This document shows, piece by piece, positions 43,614 to 55,100 of a DNA stretch of 64,000 nucleotides. The notes beneath the pieces were generated by a model. The model was not told the origin of the DNA. It saw only the letters and a list, made by a program, of their open reading frames with translations, and searched no databases. Each line of letters begins with the position of its first letter. Within the stretch, counting starts at the first letter, position 1. Both the position numbers and the translations under genes were made by a program. The DNA comes from Aphrocallistes beatrix (taxonomy: Eukaryota; Porifera; Hexactinellida; Sceptrulophora; Aphrocallistidae), in the NCBI GenBank assembly GCA_963281255.1, contig OY725492.1:3525104-3589103 (forward strand), in the 5' to 3' direction.

Positions 43614-44880
43614 TTAGAAAATGAGAAGACAGGGTTTACGACTTGCAAGCACGACTCTTCCTCTCTTATCTATCGCAATATCCTTTGGTGATTCAATGCT
43701 GGAATCTTTCAGCTGGTGGAGGAAGTCACCTCCTCTATCGAAAATGAGAAGCAGGTTCCTGTTTGAATCAGAAATAAGAAACTTTCCAGCTCCGTTAATA
43801 CATAGTCCGAATGGATTTTCTAAATGATTTCCAATAGAGATTGACAGGCTTGTATGATGGTAGTCGAATGTAAATAGAAATGGTGCATGTTTAGTTAGCA
43901 CGTGTATGTGCTGAGTAGTTAGCTTGATGTCTCGAGGATCTTTCACCACGAACTGCGATTTGTAATAGAAAACTTTGGAGATGATTTGTACACGATTGTT
44001 CAAACGATCATAAATATCTCCATTCAACTCATTAACTGCTAGACCGTGGGGACGATCAAATTGTAAATTTCCGACACCCTGCCTCCCAACTTGTCTGATA
44101 AAGTTGCCTTCTAAATTGAACTCAGCAAACATCCATCTGAACACTGACTCACTACACTCTGTCATTCGAGATAGCTATGTAGAGAGGATTCTTCATTTTA
44201 CTAACTCCAGCTACATCTCCAAACTTGTACAGGTATTCACCGTCACTATCGAACACCTGTACTCTGTAGTTAAGCTGATCTGCAACATAAATATTACCAG
44301 TCTTGTAATCGATAGACACTCCATGTGTGGATACTGAAATTCTGCCTTTCCATTTCCCATAGTACCGGTGTTGACAACCGGGTTTACTTTACCAGTATAA
44401 TCAACTACAGGCGTATCATACATGCCATAGACATCTACGGTTGTCAATACTCCCAGCTTACGGACGGCATCTAACACACCGTCTTCCCAACTTAGACTCA
44501 GGTGCTTACATCCCATCTGAGAATCGAATTCTTTTCTCTTCTCTCTCTCTCATCTTCTCGACGAAAGGGTCTTGCAGTTCTTTAAGGTTTCCTGAATGGA
44601 TGTTCTCTCAGTTAGTTTCAGCATTAGCTCCAGCTCTGAAATAGATTGTCTCTGCTTCTTTCTCTCTTCTCTCTGAACCCTGCTGATCTCTTCTAGCTGC
44701 TGCAGGAGCTCTCTCTCCCTCTCTCTCACGCAAACAATAAGCTCTAATGATTCTAGTAAATCTGTATGAAACAGACTATTAAATTCATGATACAAGTGTC
44801 TTTCTGTTAATTGTACGACTAATATACGTTTTTTATAATATAGAGTCCAACTTTCACACAAAAATCTTACATCATGTTGT
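43614..44880 (-). pseudogene. Coiled-coil/NHL-repeat protein, frameshifted
   Basis: Reading down the minus strand: a Glu/Arg-rich coiled coil (REREREL, LEEISRVQREERKKQRQSI), a linker, then NHL beta-propeller blades such as VSIDYKTGNIYVADQLNYRVQVFD, GNFIRQVGRQGVGNLQFDRPHGLAV and NPFGLCINGAGKFLISDSNRN. The family is the RBCC/TRIM-NHL type, but no RING or B-box is visible. The frame breaks at least three times: after the coiled coil near 44560, at QYPH/HGVS near 44335, and near 44160 between two blades. A blade also lacks two residues (DIY-DRLNNRV). The 5' side abuts a MITE at 44884. Multiple shifts mean a dead copy. A related open gene is at the right edge of the window. Confidence 0.7.
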
Positions 44881-44883
44881 ACG

Positions 44884-45050
44884 CAGGGGTGGTCCCAGGG
44901 AGGAGGGGGGGGGGACATTTGCCCCGAGTTTGATTCTACGGCCCCGGATTTCATTCGACCACCCAAGTCAAATCATATCAAGGCCCCCGGATTTTTTTCC
45001 TTTGGCCCTTCCTCGCCCCGGGCTTGGAAAATTCCTGTGACCGCCCCTGG
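44884..45050. repeat. MITE with CAGGGGTGGTC ends
   Basis: Left CAGGGGTGGTCCC and right GTGACCGCCCCTGG are imperfect inverses around a GC-rich centre with a run of G. The ends are of the CAGGGGCGG style common in hAT-like short elements. A relative with CAGGGGCGCCGAAC ends is at 56074-56210. Confidence 0.55.
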
Positions 45051-45093
45051 TCTACGTATAATTTAGTATCTCAATGTGACTATAATGCAGATA

Positions 45094-45243
45094 CAGGTGA
45101 CTCCGCTTAATCGGGACAGTTTGGTCCCGGATATTTTTCCCAATTAACAGATGGAATTTAGTATTAGCTTCTATGTATGGGAACCATTCCGTTCCTGGAG
45201 ACTTCCCAATTAAGCGATTGTCCCGATTAAGCGGAGTTGACTG
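45094..45243. repeat. MITE with CAGTCAACTCCGCTTAATCG ends
   Basis: 150 bp, flanked by TA on both sides. Inverse ends are CAGGTGACTCCGCTTAATCG and CGATTAAGCGGAGTTGACTG. Diverged relative of the elements at 1-155 and 1461-1644. Confidence 0.8.
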
Positions 45244-45518
45244 TATTGCGTTTCCTCATAGTTTGCATTTGATGAAGTTTAAATTTCGCCAGACGGCAGA
45301 TAATTTGAAAAAAGCAAAAATGTCATGTTTTGACAAAAAGGTATCCCCTTTGGGGCTTTATTTTACCTAAAAAGCCCATTTGGTCCAATAATTTGGGAGT
45401 TTCTTTTGCAAAATAAATACAAATCAAGCTAACACATCATAACTCAGCGAGTTTTCACAATTTTCTGGCGCTAATCGATATAGAACTCTTTTTTTTTTTG
45501 CTTTGGCGCCTTGCCTTA

Positions 45519-46824
45519 CGAGGGGTGCCCGATAAGTTTTTAGCCTTGAACATATATTAAGTCATTATTAACGAACCATACATTTTTCTTATAACTCGAT
45601 ACTTTACTAACTGACTCTGTAAATCCTAGCTCTCTACTATATATTTTTCTGAAGTTTTGCTACATTTTGTATGATGGCTCAGGCAAATATTACTGAAAAT
45701 ATTATCCTCACAAAAGAGCAAATTCGGGCAATTATTCTTTTTCAATTTAAAATGGATAAAACAATTGATGATTGTTACCAACAGTTAATACAAGCTTTCG
45801 GTAACGATGTTACATCTCTTGCTACTGTAAAAAACTGGTACAGAGAGTTTAGAAGAGGAAATTTTGACCTTACTGACAAACCTAGACCAGGGTCGCCGTT
45901 GACTGCTTCGACCCCAGAGAACATCAGCGCAATTGAGAAGTTGGTACTTAATGATAAGCACATAACCTATAGACAGATTCAGTACGAGTTGGGTATCAGT
46001 AATGATGTGATCCAATTCATCCTACACGAAATTCTACACTTAACAAAAGTCTGTGCAAGGTGGATCCCTCATTTGCTCAAACCTGAGCAGAAAGTAGCCC
46101 GAATTGATTGGTGCAAGAAAATGAAGTCAAAATTCAAAAAAGGCACTTCTCCTCTGGTTTCCAAAGTGATTACGGGTGATGAAACATGGATTTATCATTA
46201 TGACCCAGAATCCAAAGAGCAGAGCCGTCAGTGGACTCCAATAGGTGAACCTCCCCCTCAAAAAGTTAGGAAAAGTCAGTATTCTAAGAAGCAAATGTAT
46301 GCAATATTCTTTGATCCTAAAGGTATTCGTGCAGTAGTTGCACTAGAGAGTGGAAAAACAGTCTCTTCAGAATGGTACACCACTAGTTGCCTCCCAGAAC
46401 TCATTCAAAATGTTCATAAAATGCGACCAGAAGATGGGACAAGGGGTTTACTGCTGCATCATGATAATGCAAGTTCACATAAGGCCCTGAAAACAAGGAA
46501 ATTTATTGAAGAAACTGGCTTCGAGGAGTTATCTCACCCACCCTACAGCCCAGATTTAGCTCCATGTGACTTCTGGCTCTTTCCTCGTATTAAGAAGAAG
46601 TTGAAGGGGAGGGTTTTCAGCAGCAATGATGAAGTGCGGTCAGCATTATCAGAGGCTTTGGAGGACATCCGAGAAAATGAGTCCGCCGAAGCTTTTGATA
46701 GTTGGTTTTGCAGAATGGACAAGTGTATTAAAGCTGGAGGAGAGTATTTTGAACAATTATAATAATGCATTCTATTATAATGCTGTTTTCGAATCAAGGC
46801 TAAAAACTTATCGGGCACCCCTCG
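45519..46824 (+). mobile_element. Intact mariner transposon
   Basis: A 1306-bp element with 31-bp perfect terminal inverted repeats beginning CGAGGGGTGCCCGATAAG, inserted at a TA duplicated at 45517-45518 and 46825-46826. It holds one uninterrupted transposase gene. Perfect ends and an open frame mean a young copy, possibly able to move. Confidence 0.95.
45671..46762 (+). CDS. Mariner transposase (DD34D)
   Basis: 363 residues, close to the usual 345-360 for mariner. The N-terminal paired-type helix-turn-helix domain contains VKNWYREFRRGNFDLTDKPRPGSP. The linker motif is WIPHLL. The catalytic triad is Asp170 (TGDETWIYHYDP), Asp265 (HHDNASSHKA) and Asp300 (YSPDLAPCDFWLFP), with 34 residues between the last two, which defines mariner DD34D. 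No stops or frameshifts. The preferred start may be the first or second Met of MMAQAN. The protein excises and inserts its own element at TA sites in the nucleus. Confidence 0.97.
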   Translation: MMAQANITENIILTKEQIRAIILFQFKMDKTIDDCYQQLIQAFGNDVTSLATVKNWYREFRRGNFDLTDKPRPGSPLTASTPENISAIEKLVLNDKHITYRQIQYELGISNDVIQFILHEILHLTKVCARWIPHLLKPEQKVARIDWCKKMKSKFKKGTSPLVSKVITGDETWIYHYDPESKEQSRQWTPIGEPPPQKVRKSQYSKKQMYAIFFDPKGIRAVVALESGKTVSSEWYTTSCLPELIQNVHKMRPEDGTRGLLLHHDNASSHKALKTRKFIEETGFEELSHPPYSPDLAPCDFWLFPRIKKKLKGRVFSSNDEVRSALSEALEDIRENESAEAFDSWFCRMDKCIKAGGEYFEQL

Positions 46825-47036
46825 TATTCATGATTTTTTTTCGTGCTTTTAATTCTTCTTTTTTAGCCATTTTTTTGTCCTTCTGCGAACATTTTGAGCC
46901 TTTTTCTATCCTCGCTAATGATAACTATGAATTTAGTATTCCCTCGAATATCACTTACATTCATTTAAAAATTTCACTGACGCGAAAACTTATATTTCTC
47001 ATTTATCAGTATAATTGAATCATGACTACCAGACAC

Positions 47037-48836
47037 CTATAGCACCACAGGAGTGAGCTCGATGTCTGTGTACCTATTCCCTTCCAACCGCTGCAGTTGC
47101 ACTACATTCCCTACTCTGGCCGGGGTTAGACACACATTGACCTCGTCTCCAGGCTGGATGAGCCGTCTCTCGTGCGCCATGGCCAGCTGACTCACCACAG
47201 TCCTCTCTACCTCGTACTTAATGCTACGCGCCCCGTACTTGATGTTGTACGCATCCGCGAGGAGGTCTATCACCGCTCTGTCCCAGGTGAGGGACATCTT
47301 GTGCCGCTCGTACGCCTTCCTCTTCCAGAGCTCCATCTCCTTCAGCACCAGCTGGTTCAGCTCGGAGCGAGTGAAGGGAAGGAAGTAGAGAATCTCGTTG
47401 ATCCGACCGAGGAACTCATCTCGTAGAAAGGTCCGTTTCAAGATCGGCTCCACCACTCTAATCTTGAATTCTCGCGAGATAACCACCTGCTCCTCAATCT
47501 TGGCTAGGTCCCGGTCCCTCCTCTCCTCTTTGGCCACCTTCACATCTCGACGAAGTTTGACTGCGTGCGATGCTATCTCCTCGCTAGCTAGGTTGGAGGT
47601 CATGACGAAGATCGCGTCCTTACAGTCCACGGTCTTGCCAAGCCCATCCGTGAGTCTCCCCTCATCGAACATCTGCAGCATGATGGTCAGCACGTCAGGG
47701 TGCGCCTTCTCTACCTCGTCAAACAGTACCACCGCAGATGGACACTCCTTCAGCTTCTCCGTCACCTGTCCGCCACTGTCAAACCCTATGTACCCCGGGG
47801 GGGCGCCTATGAACTTGGCCACCTCGTGTTTCTGCTGATACTCGGACATGTCAAGACGGATGAAGCCTTCGGGTTTATTTCCGTGGAGGTACTTTGCGAG
47901 TTGTTTAGCCAGCTCTGTCTTCCCGATGCCAGAGGATCCGATGAAGAGGAACACCAGCGGGTGCTCGTCGTCCCCCCACCCGTTCTCTTTCCGGCGTATG
48001 GCGGCGCTGACTGCTAGGATGGGACCGTCCTGTCCGATGATATGCTCTTTGAACCTCAGCTCCAGAGGAAACTTCAGCTTCTCTTCCCGCTCTCTCTCCT
48101 TCTCTCTCTGCCGAGACACTTCCTCTGCCTTTTCAAGCTGCTTCTTGACGTGTGGGTCGTTAGTAAGTTTCTGAGGTGTGTAGCCTGCGTGCGTTTCAAT
48201 GGAGGCGTTGATCCCCTTGGCGAGGAGCAGGTCAGTCATCCTCTGGTCCGAGAGCAGCACAGAGTAGTGCAGCGCCGTGAACCCACTGAAGTCCGACGTG
48301 TGGTCTAGCCGGGCAGAGAAGAGACCGTCTCTCTGCTCCCACAGAAGCTTGGGAGTGAGGCCTGTCTTCCTAGACATGCGTTGTACGTTCGAGAACTCGT
48401 CCTGTGCGTTGATGTCTGCCCCTGCCTTCAAAAGCACCCGCACCATCTCCACACTCCCGCTAGCCACTGCGGCGTGGAGGGGAGTCCAGCCAAGTTTGTG
48501 TCTGACATTCACATCCACGCCTTGCGCCAGGAGAGACTTGATCAGTTTAGAATCCTTGCTCAGAATGGCGGAGAATAACTGGTCCTGATCTTTCAGAAAG
48601 TCGGATTGACTGCTAGCTAGAAATAAAGCGATAGCGAAGAGAAGCGGCTTAGAAAACTCTCCTCGAGATTCCTGGTTGTTGTAGCGTGTATTCGAGAGAG
48701 GTAGGATTGTAGAGAATATTCTGCTGCTTGTCAAATTAGATTTAGCTCTATCAGAGGGTCTATAGACAAGTTTAAATAAGATAGTCCTGTAGCCTCTCCC
48801 CACAGAGCAGAGTGTGCGGAACAGTCCCATACTCAC
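47037..48836 (-). CDS. CLPB: Mitochondrial AAA+ disaggregase CLPB (SKD3)
   Basis: Intronless, 599 residues (human CLPB 707). A basic N-terminus and a hydrophobic segment at about 62-75 fit targeting to the mitochondrial intermembrane space. Ankyrin repeats cover about 85-225 (GWTPLHAAVASGSVEMVRVLLKAG, GFTALHYSVLLSDQ). The single AAA+ module has Walker A GSSGIGKT at 300-307, pore loop GYIG at about 348-351 and Walker B VVLFDEVE at about 369-376. A ClpB-type C-terminal D2-small domain follows (INEILYFLPF, YGARSIKYEVER). Ankyrin plus one AAA+ domain is the animal/choanoflagellate arrangement, unlike fungal Hsp78. The shorter N-terminal half suggests fewer ankyrin repeats. It is transcribed away from SCFD2 across a 335-base gap. 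Confidence 0.95.
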   Translation of the reverse strand: MSMGLFRTLCSVGRGYRTILFKLVYRPSDRAKSNLTSSRIFSTILPLSNTRYNNQESRGEFSKPLLFAIALFLASSQSDFLKDQDQLFSAILSKDSKLIKSLLAQGVDVNVRHKLGWTPLHAAVASGSVEMVRVLLKAGADINAQDEFSNVQRMSRKTGLTPKLLWEQRDGLFSARLDHTSDFSGFTALHYSVLLSDQRMTDLLLAKGINASIETHAGYTPQKLTNDPHVKKQLEKAEEVSRQREKEREREEKLKFPLELRFKEHIIGQDGPILAVSAAIRRKENGWGDDEHPLVFLFIGSSGIGKTELAKQLAKYLHGNKPEGFIRLDMSEYQQKHEVAKFIGAPPGYIGFDSGGQVTEKLKECPSAVVLFDEVEKAHPDVLTIMLQMFDEGRLTDGLGKTVDCKDAIFVMTSNLASEEIASHAVKLRRDVKVAKEERRDRDLAKIEEQVVISREFKIRVVEPILKRTFLRDEFLGRINEILYFLPFTRSELNQLVLKEMELWKRKAYERHKMSLTWDRAVIDLLADAYNIKYGARSIKYEVERTVVSQLAMAHERRLIQPGDEVNVCLTPARVGNVVQLQRLEGNRYTDIELTPVVL

Positions 48837-49171
48837 TGATCAGTGTTCTCTCTGAAAGTAGGCAACTAGCTACATCGAATAGACTATAAATATCAGTCAC
48901 ACCTGCAAATACAGGATAGCTACGTACATTCCAGGTATAATATAGGAGGGCTTTGGTGAACAAACGAAGGGTACTTGTTAAGTAAAAATAACTTGGAAAG
49001 CAGGGGAACATCTGCCAGAACCAACTGATAAGTGAAAAGCTGATTGTATTAAGATAGGATTGTAATATATTTGAGTAGCTAATTACTCGTATTGCAACTT
49101 GTTTGACTCTACAATGTTATTATTACACATGTACATGTATGTATAAATATATGCATACTATACTATTAGAT
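48837..49171. promoter_or_regulatory. Shared CLPB/SCFD2 intergenic promoter region
   Basis: 335 bases separate the start codons of the divergent CLPB and SCFD2 genes, so both promoters must lie here. No clear TATA box in either direction apart from TATAAATAT at 49142-49150, too close to the SCFD2 ATG to be certain. Confidence 0.5.
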
Positions 49172-52100
49172 ATGAACATTGGCAGTCTATTTTCACACCT
49201 CTCATCAGATCTAATCCAATCCAATGCAACACATCTGATCATCGATTCAGCTACCTCAGAACTAATGCACTGGCAGTGTGTAGACATTCAAGATGAGATC
49301 ATTTCGCATTTAACAGCAAGCCCCAACAAAATAAAGGTAGAAATTCTCGAACAGATTTTAACAAGCCACAGATATACGATTGAAGACATTCCTGAATCGG
49401 AAGAGAAAGGTGCTTCGGTCATTTTAATTTCAACACCGCTGTCTTCTTCTCTACTTTCTAAGTTCAAGCTCTTCGTATCATCAAACTTCCACACTAGCAG
49501 CATACTGTGCACGAACAATGTGGTGTACAAGCAACTCGATGTTACATTCGGGAGTAGAGAGGCGGTATGGTTGAAGCAGATAGAACCTAGGAACATGTAC
49601 CTAGCACCAGACATGTACCTCCTCCCAGCTTACAGTGTGTGTCCAGCCACAGCGAGCGATCCGTACTGCTGGGGGACTACAAGGCCAGCCGGAGGAGGGA
49701 GATTGGAGCTAGCACACCTATCTACCGAATACGTACAGGAGCTACAGGGAAGCGAGGCTCTCATTCTATTAGCATAGACCAGAGATCGTATCTTGATTCC
49801 GTTCCGATATGTACAGGTGGTGACTGAATGCATCCTGAGGCTGTGCGATGAGTTGGGAGTGGAGGGAGATGTGTTCAGCATGGGAGAGAGCAGTCGTGTG
49901 CTGGGAAATATTCTGGTCAGCACAATCAAGGAGAGAGATCCGTCAGAATACGGGAAGAGGGCCTCTCTCATACTCGTGGATAGAACTCTTGTAAGAGCAT
50001 ATTATGTAATCATAGCATAAGATGGTTGGGTATCAAATAAATACATTTAAGAGTTTAGATAAAGTGTGTGATAAGTCATGAGTATAGGAGAAATCATCAT
50101 TCCCAAATTATCAAAGTACGAACCCTGTTCTAATAGGATCTAGTGACAGCGCTGAGTCATTCAGGAGACAACCTGCTGGACAGGATATGTGGGTGTTATC
50201 CGGACTGGTGTGAGGGTTCATCAGATGTCTCAATCAACATGTCACTGATGTTCTGTGACAAGCACACGATCCCCTCCTACGCGCCTGGCTGCGTGGCGCA
50301 GGCAGGAAACGAGAGAGCTCAGAGGTTGGTGAGGAGTATGGCTACCGTGCGGCCACAGGAAGCACTGGTAGAAGTGGCGGCCACACTGTTGGACGGTCTC
50401 AAGCAGTTAGGTGAGTGATCTCTTTCATCGCACAAGGACAGATAATGGATGGTTGTATTGCAACCACCTGGGTATTATTATTATTATTATTGATAATAAT
50501 TAACGCTAGTAACAATGAATATCTATAAGAGGGGAATACGTTATAATTCTCATTGGAAAACAGTGCAAGTCGTAAGAAGAATCCGTTTCAAAACGCTTGC
50601 AAACTCTGCTTCACTCAATACACCATGTACACAAGTGTGCTTCGCTCGCTGCGCTGCGGGACCGGCTAACGTTCGTAAAATAAGAGTAAACGCTCGCACA
50701 ATTATTACTTATATTGGACATACCTAATTTACGGAATGGAACAGAACGGAACCATTCCGGGAAATCTGAGTACAGTGGAATTTGCTTATTAGCAACTCTT
50801 GCTCACATAATGGTTGCTAATAAGGGAACAAAATTAATAAAAAATCTGGACTTGAAAACTGGTTGCTAATAGGGGAGTTACTAATAAGCAATTTTCACGG
50901 TACCTAATTTACGGAACTTGACGGAACGGTTCCGGAATTTTAAATGCTTATTTTACGGAATATTCCATTCCGGATATTATAAATGCCTAATTTACTCCGT
51001 TATTCACGATGAGTTAATTAATTATACTTCGAATAATAATGCGGTGAATTAATAAATATCTATTTCGTATCCCTGTGACTATCAAGCTCTAAATCGAGTT
51101 TTAGTAGGATAGATAATTATAGTACTCGCGAAATCCATCCTTGCACCCAAAAGGAAGAATGCATATACAGTCTGCTCTATCAAGGAGTCATTTCGCGAAA
51201 ATAAAATCAGTTTATGAAAGCCAGTAAAAGTACTTTATCTTGACTCCGTGGCGCAACGGTAGCGCGTCTGACTCCAGATCAGAAGGCTGCGTGTTCAAAT
51301 CACGTCGGGGTCATTCTTTTTGGATATTTAACAATTAATATTCCTAGTTCATACTAAGTTAGGTAGCTATCTATATAGGCTACCATAAACAATTCATTCA
51401 AAAAAGGTTGCATTGCAAATGTTGCACGAAAATACTTACGAGACACCTATGTTTTTCATGCAACATTTTATGAACATACATGGTACAACTTGAGTTGCAT
51501 GCAGTGGCGACACCAGGGGTGCACCATTTATTGATATTGAGTAGAGTTTTCTGTCACTAATAACCATAGTTATTTGGATAATTTCCATTGTCCTTATTTT
51601 TCCTCTATCATAATATTGATATTGGTTAATAAGGTATGCTATTACAGCCCAGTAAACTAATTTTGATAAACATGTACCTAATAATTATTTGTCCCCCCTC
51701 AAGTGTGATCCTAGCGCCGCGCACTGGTTGAATGGAAAATTCACCACACACGCTACAACTTGCTGAATGCAACGAAGTTGCATCGTGTATGTAGGGCTTT
51801 AGTAAAAAAATAGTTTTAGTTGTATGTAAAAGTTATTTTGAATTTTTTTGAATATAGCATTTTGTGCAACAATGCGATATTTTCTAGACCAATTTTAGTC
51901 GATTTTCCATATATTAAAAGTACAGTGCGCATGTCCGTTAGGTACAGTGCGTATGTCCATTCAGTTTTGTATACGTGTACATTATTAGGCCCCCTCTGCT
52001 GAATTCTCTCCGTCCCGCTTTCTAAACATACGCATATGTCGCCCTATTTCTGGGCATACCTAATTTACGGAATTGAGGTAAATACCTCAATTGCGGAACG

Positions 52101-55100
52101 GAAGAAGTGAAGGTTGCCTAATTAAGTACACCCGCTACGTTAGTTAATGGAATAATTATGCCCTTTAAACCGAGAATATAGTTGATGATAAGTTGAGAAC
52201 GTAATTATTATTAAATAAAACACAATGTGGTACGATTTGACTGGCATTCTTGAAATCAGGTCCATTTGGACAATATACAAAAGTTGTAGAAATAAATTAG
52301 ATTCGGATCTAGAGATATTGGTTATCACTTGGTTCTTCTTTTTGTGATGTGAAAAAAGTTCATCTCAAATCTCCTTGCATTCTAATATGTTATGTTCAAT
52401 GCAAATTATCCAAATAACTATGATTATTAGTGACAGAAAACTCTACTCAATATCAATAAATGGTGCACCCCTGGTGCCGCCACTGCATGCAACTCAAGTT
52501 GCACAATGTATGTCCATAAAATGTTGCATGAAAAACATAGGTGTCTTGTAAGTATTTTCGTGCAACATTTGCAATGCAACTTTTTTGAATTAATTGTTCA
52601 TGGTAGCCTATATAGCTACCTACTAACTTAGTATAAACTAGGAATATTATTAATTGTAAAATATCCAAAAAGAAATGACGCCGAATGATTCGAACACGCA
52701 ATCTTCTGATCTGGAATCAGACGCTCTACCATTCTGCCACGGAGTCAGGATAGTATTTTTTATTAGGCCTTCGTAAACTGATTTTATTTTTGCGAAATGA
52801 CCCTTGATAGAGCAGACTGTATATGCATTCTTCCTTTTGGGTGCAAGGATGGATTAGGCAAGTACACTAATTATATATCCTTCTAAAACTCGATTTAGAG
52901 CTATTTATTAACATATTCATCTATATAGTACATTTGCAATTTTGTAATACAAACTTTTTGATAGTCACAGGGATACGAAATGAGGTATTAAAAAGTCCAT
53001 TGCGCATGATCAATTAACCCATTGCGCATGATCTATCATCACTTTGCACATAATATGCAAAAATCACTTAAAATATTTCTATATATGCAAAACTATTCCA
53101 AAAATTAATGTCGCTAAAACCTCCACATTGCATTGAATTTTTAGCGCAAAAAAAGCCACATTTCGGCTCATATTTTGATCCAATCTCCAACTAAAACACC
53201 TCGGAACGAGCAGAGGATCCTATTAATCGGACCTAAAAGCCTCCATTCTTAACCATTGGGGTTGTATTCCTCCCTAATGTGCCAATTCATCATGCGCAAT
53301 GGACTTTTTAATATATGAAAATTAGATATTTTTTAGACAAATTTAGTCAATTTTCATACCTCCGTTGTATAGACCCTTGACATTTGTCATTGTGCAATAC
53401 AGCAAAACACAACCCATTTTAGAATGGGTTCGAGCGTTTTGATGAAATGCTTATAAATGCTGGTGATACATTTCTATGGCTTATCCCATACCCTGTCACA
53501 CACAGGAAGCGAGTTATTTCATCGCTGTGAAAATACTACTTCATCCATGGTCTAAATATAAATAAACTGCCTTGACAAATTATTATTCCATTTTACATAG
53601 AATAATCTATGCATGAAATGAGATCGCTATGTACCAATGATTATTTTAAGTATTACAGAGGTAATACAGTACATATAAACGAAACCGTTGTTCATTTCTT
53701 TTTTATTTTTCCAAATGCAAACTGTCGCATCAAGAAGAGAGTATAGATAAATCCCGCACCAGATGTTAGAATTAGTCCCGAGAGCACGAGGTTATCCCTC
53801 TTACCAGCTTTCAAGTGAATAGGAATCCCATTTTCAATCTGAAAGAATTTCTGTAGTGACTTGATGGTCGGCTTGTTGAAGGTGTTACTCTCACTGACTG
53901 CACGGTAGCTGTGACGGAGACTAGCCATTGGGATCTACGGTGTTAATTAAAAAAAAGCAAAAACAAATGTATTCAGTACTTAGAACAAAATATTTGATCA
54001 ATACTGCGGTCATACACTTAATTAATTGGGGAATCGAGATTGCAAGATTTTATGATTCGTAAAAATGTCGGTCGACATACCGATTGTGCAGCTCCAGTAA
54101 GTGACTTGGAACGTGAAATGTGACTATCTTAATACATCGGGAACTATCCATTTACGTAGTTCTTAACCTCAAGTCCATTTATTCACATTATTACTCTCAG
54201 AGTACGAAAATGACACAACAATGACGGCCCTTTTTGCCACTAATTTGTTATAACCGTAAGTGACTTAAAAAAGTTGGGAACCACTGTTCTACGGATTCAA
54301 TTCTCTAGGTCAGCCATCTCCACTACCCCAGAGATTAGGCCGTATCACTCCCTCGCACATCTCCTGTCTGATAGAGACATACAAGAGAGTCGGAGGAGAC
54401 GCTGTATTGAGAAATGCAGGAGAGCTACAGCTGGCGGTAGCTGGTCTCGAGTGTATGGAGGGAGGGGAGAGAAGTAGAGATTGGGATGAGCTGCAAAGCA
54501 GAGAGAAACTGTTGAATGTATTCTTGAGTCAAGATCAGAATTACATCAGAGAGATGTTAGAAACTCAGCTGAGAGAGATAATATCTAGTTCTCGCAGTCT
54601 CGTACAAGTCCTGACAACTATACTCTACGTAATGCTGTCTGCTAGTGATGGCGAGGCGAGAGAAACAATCGATGAGATTTTTAAGAGAGAAGTTAGGGAG
54701 AAAATACAGGCAGTAGAATCAGGAGAATTTCTCGAGGGAATGCCAGAGCGGATTATAGAAATACTACGGGATGAAACCAAATCAGGATTGTGGTTAGATG
54801 AAATGATGAGGAAGTTCAAGTAAGTTTTTTAACCAGTTAAAATAATTTTGATAAGAATTCATTTCACATCGGAATCATACCCGGAATCTTGTTCCCAGTA
54901 GTAATAGTAATAATAATAACAATAACGAAATATTTAAGTTCTTATTGTACTAGATTACGTGCCCCTGAGACACTCTTCCTGTCTCTTAATTTTAATACGA
55001 CACGTCGATTGAACTTGATTAACTGTTTTCATGAGGTATAACCTTAAAACATAGAAAACCAATCACGTTTCGGTCACAAATAGTTATTATAATTTGCTAC

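Larger units (their letters stand above)
51063..52980. repeat. Inverted duplication carrying two tRNA-Trp copies
   Basis: Arms about 51063-51595 and 52410-52980 are inverse copies at roughly 85-90% by eye, starting TTTCGTATCCCTGTGACTAT on the left. Each has a tRNA-Trp sequence and the same flanks, including TGCACCATTTATTGATATTG. The 0.8-kb spacer between them is not palindromic. Confidence 0.8.

Noticed and set aside
48772..49011. 79-codon minus-strand frame over the CLPB start
   Set aside because: Overlaps the CLPB N-terminus in another frame and the shared promoter. No family features.
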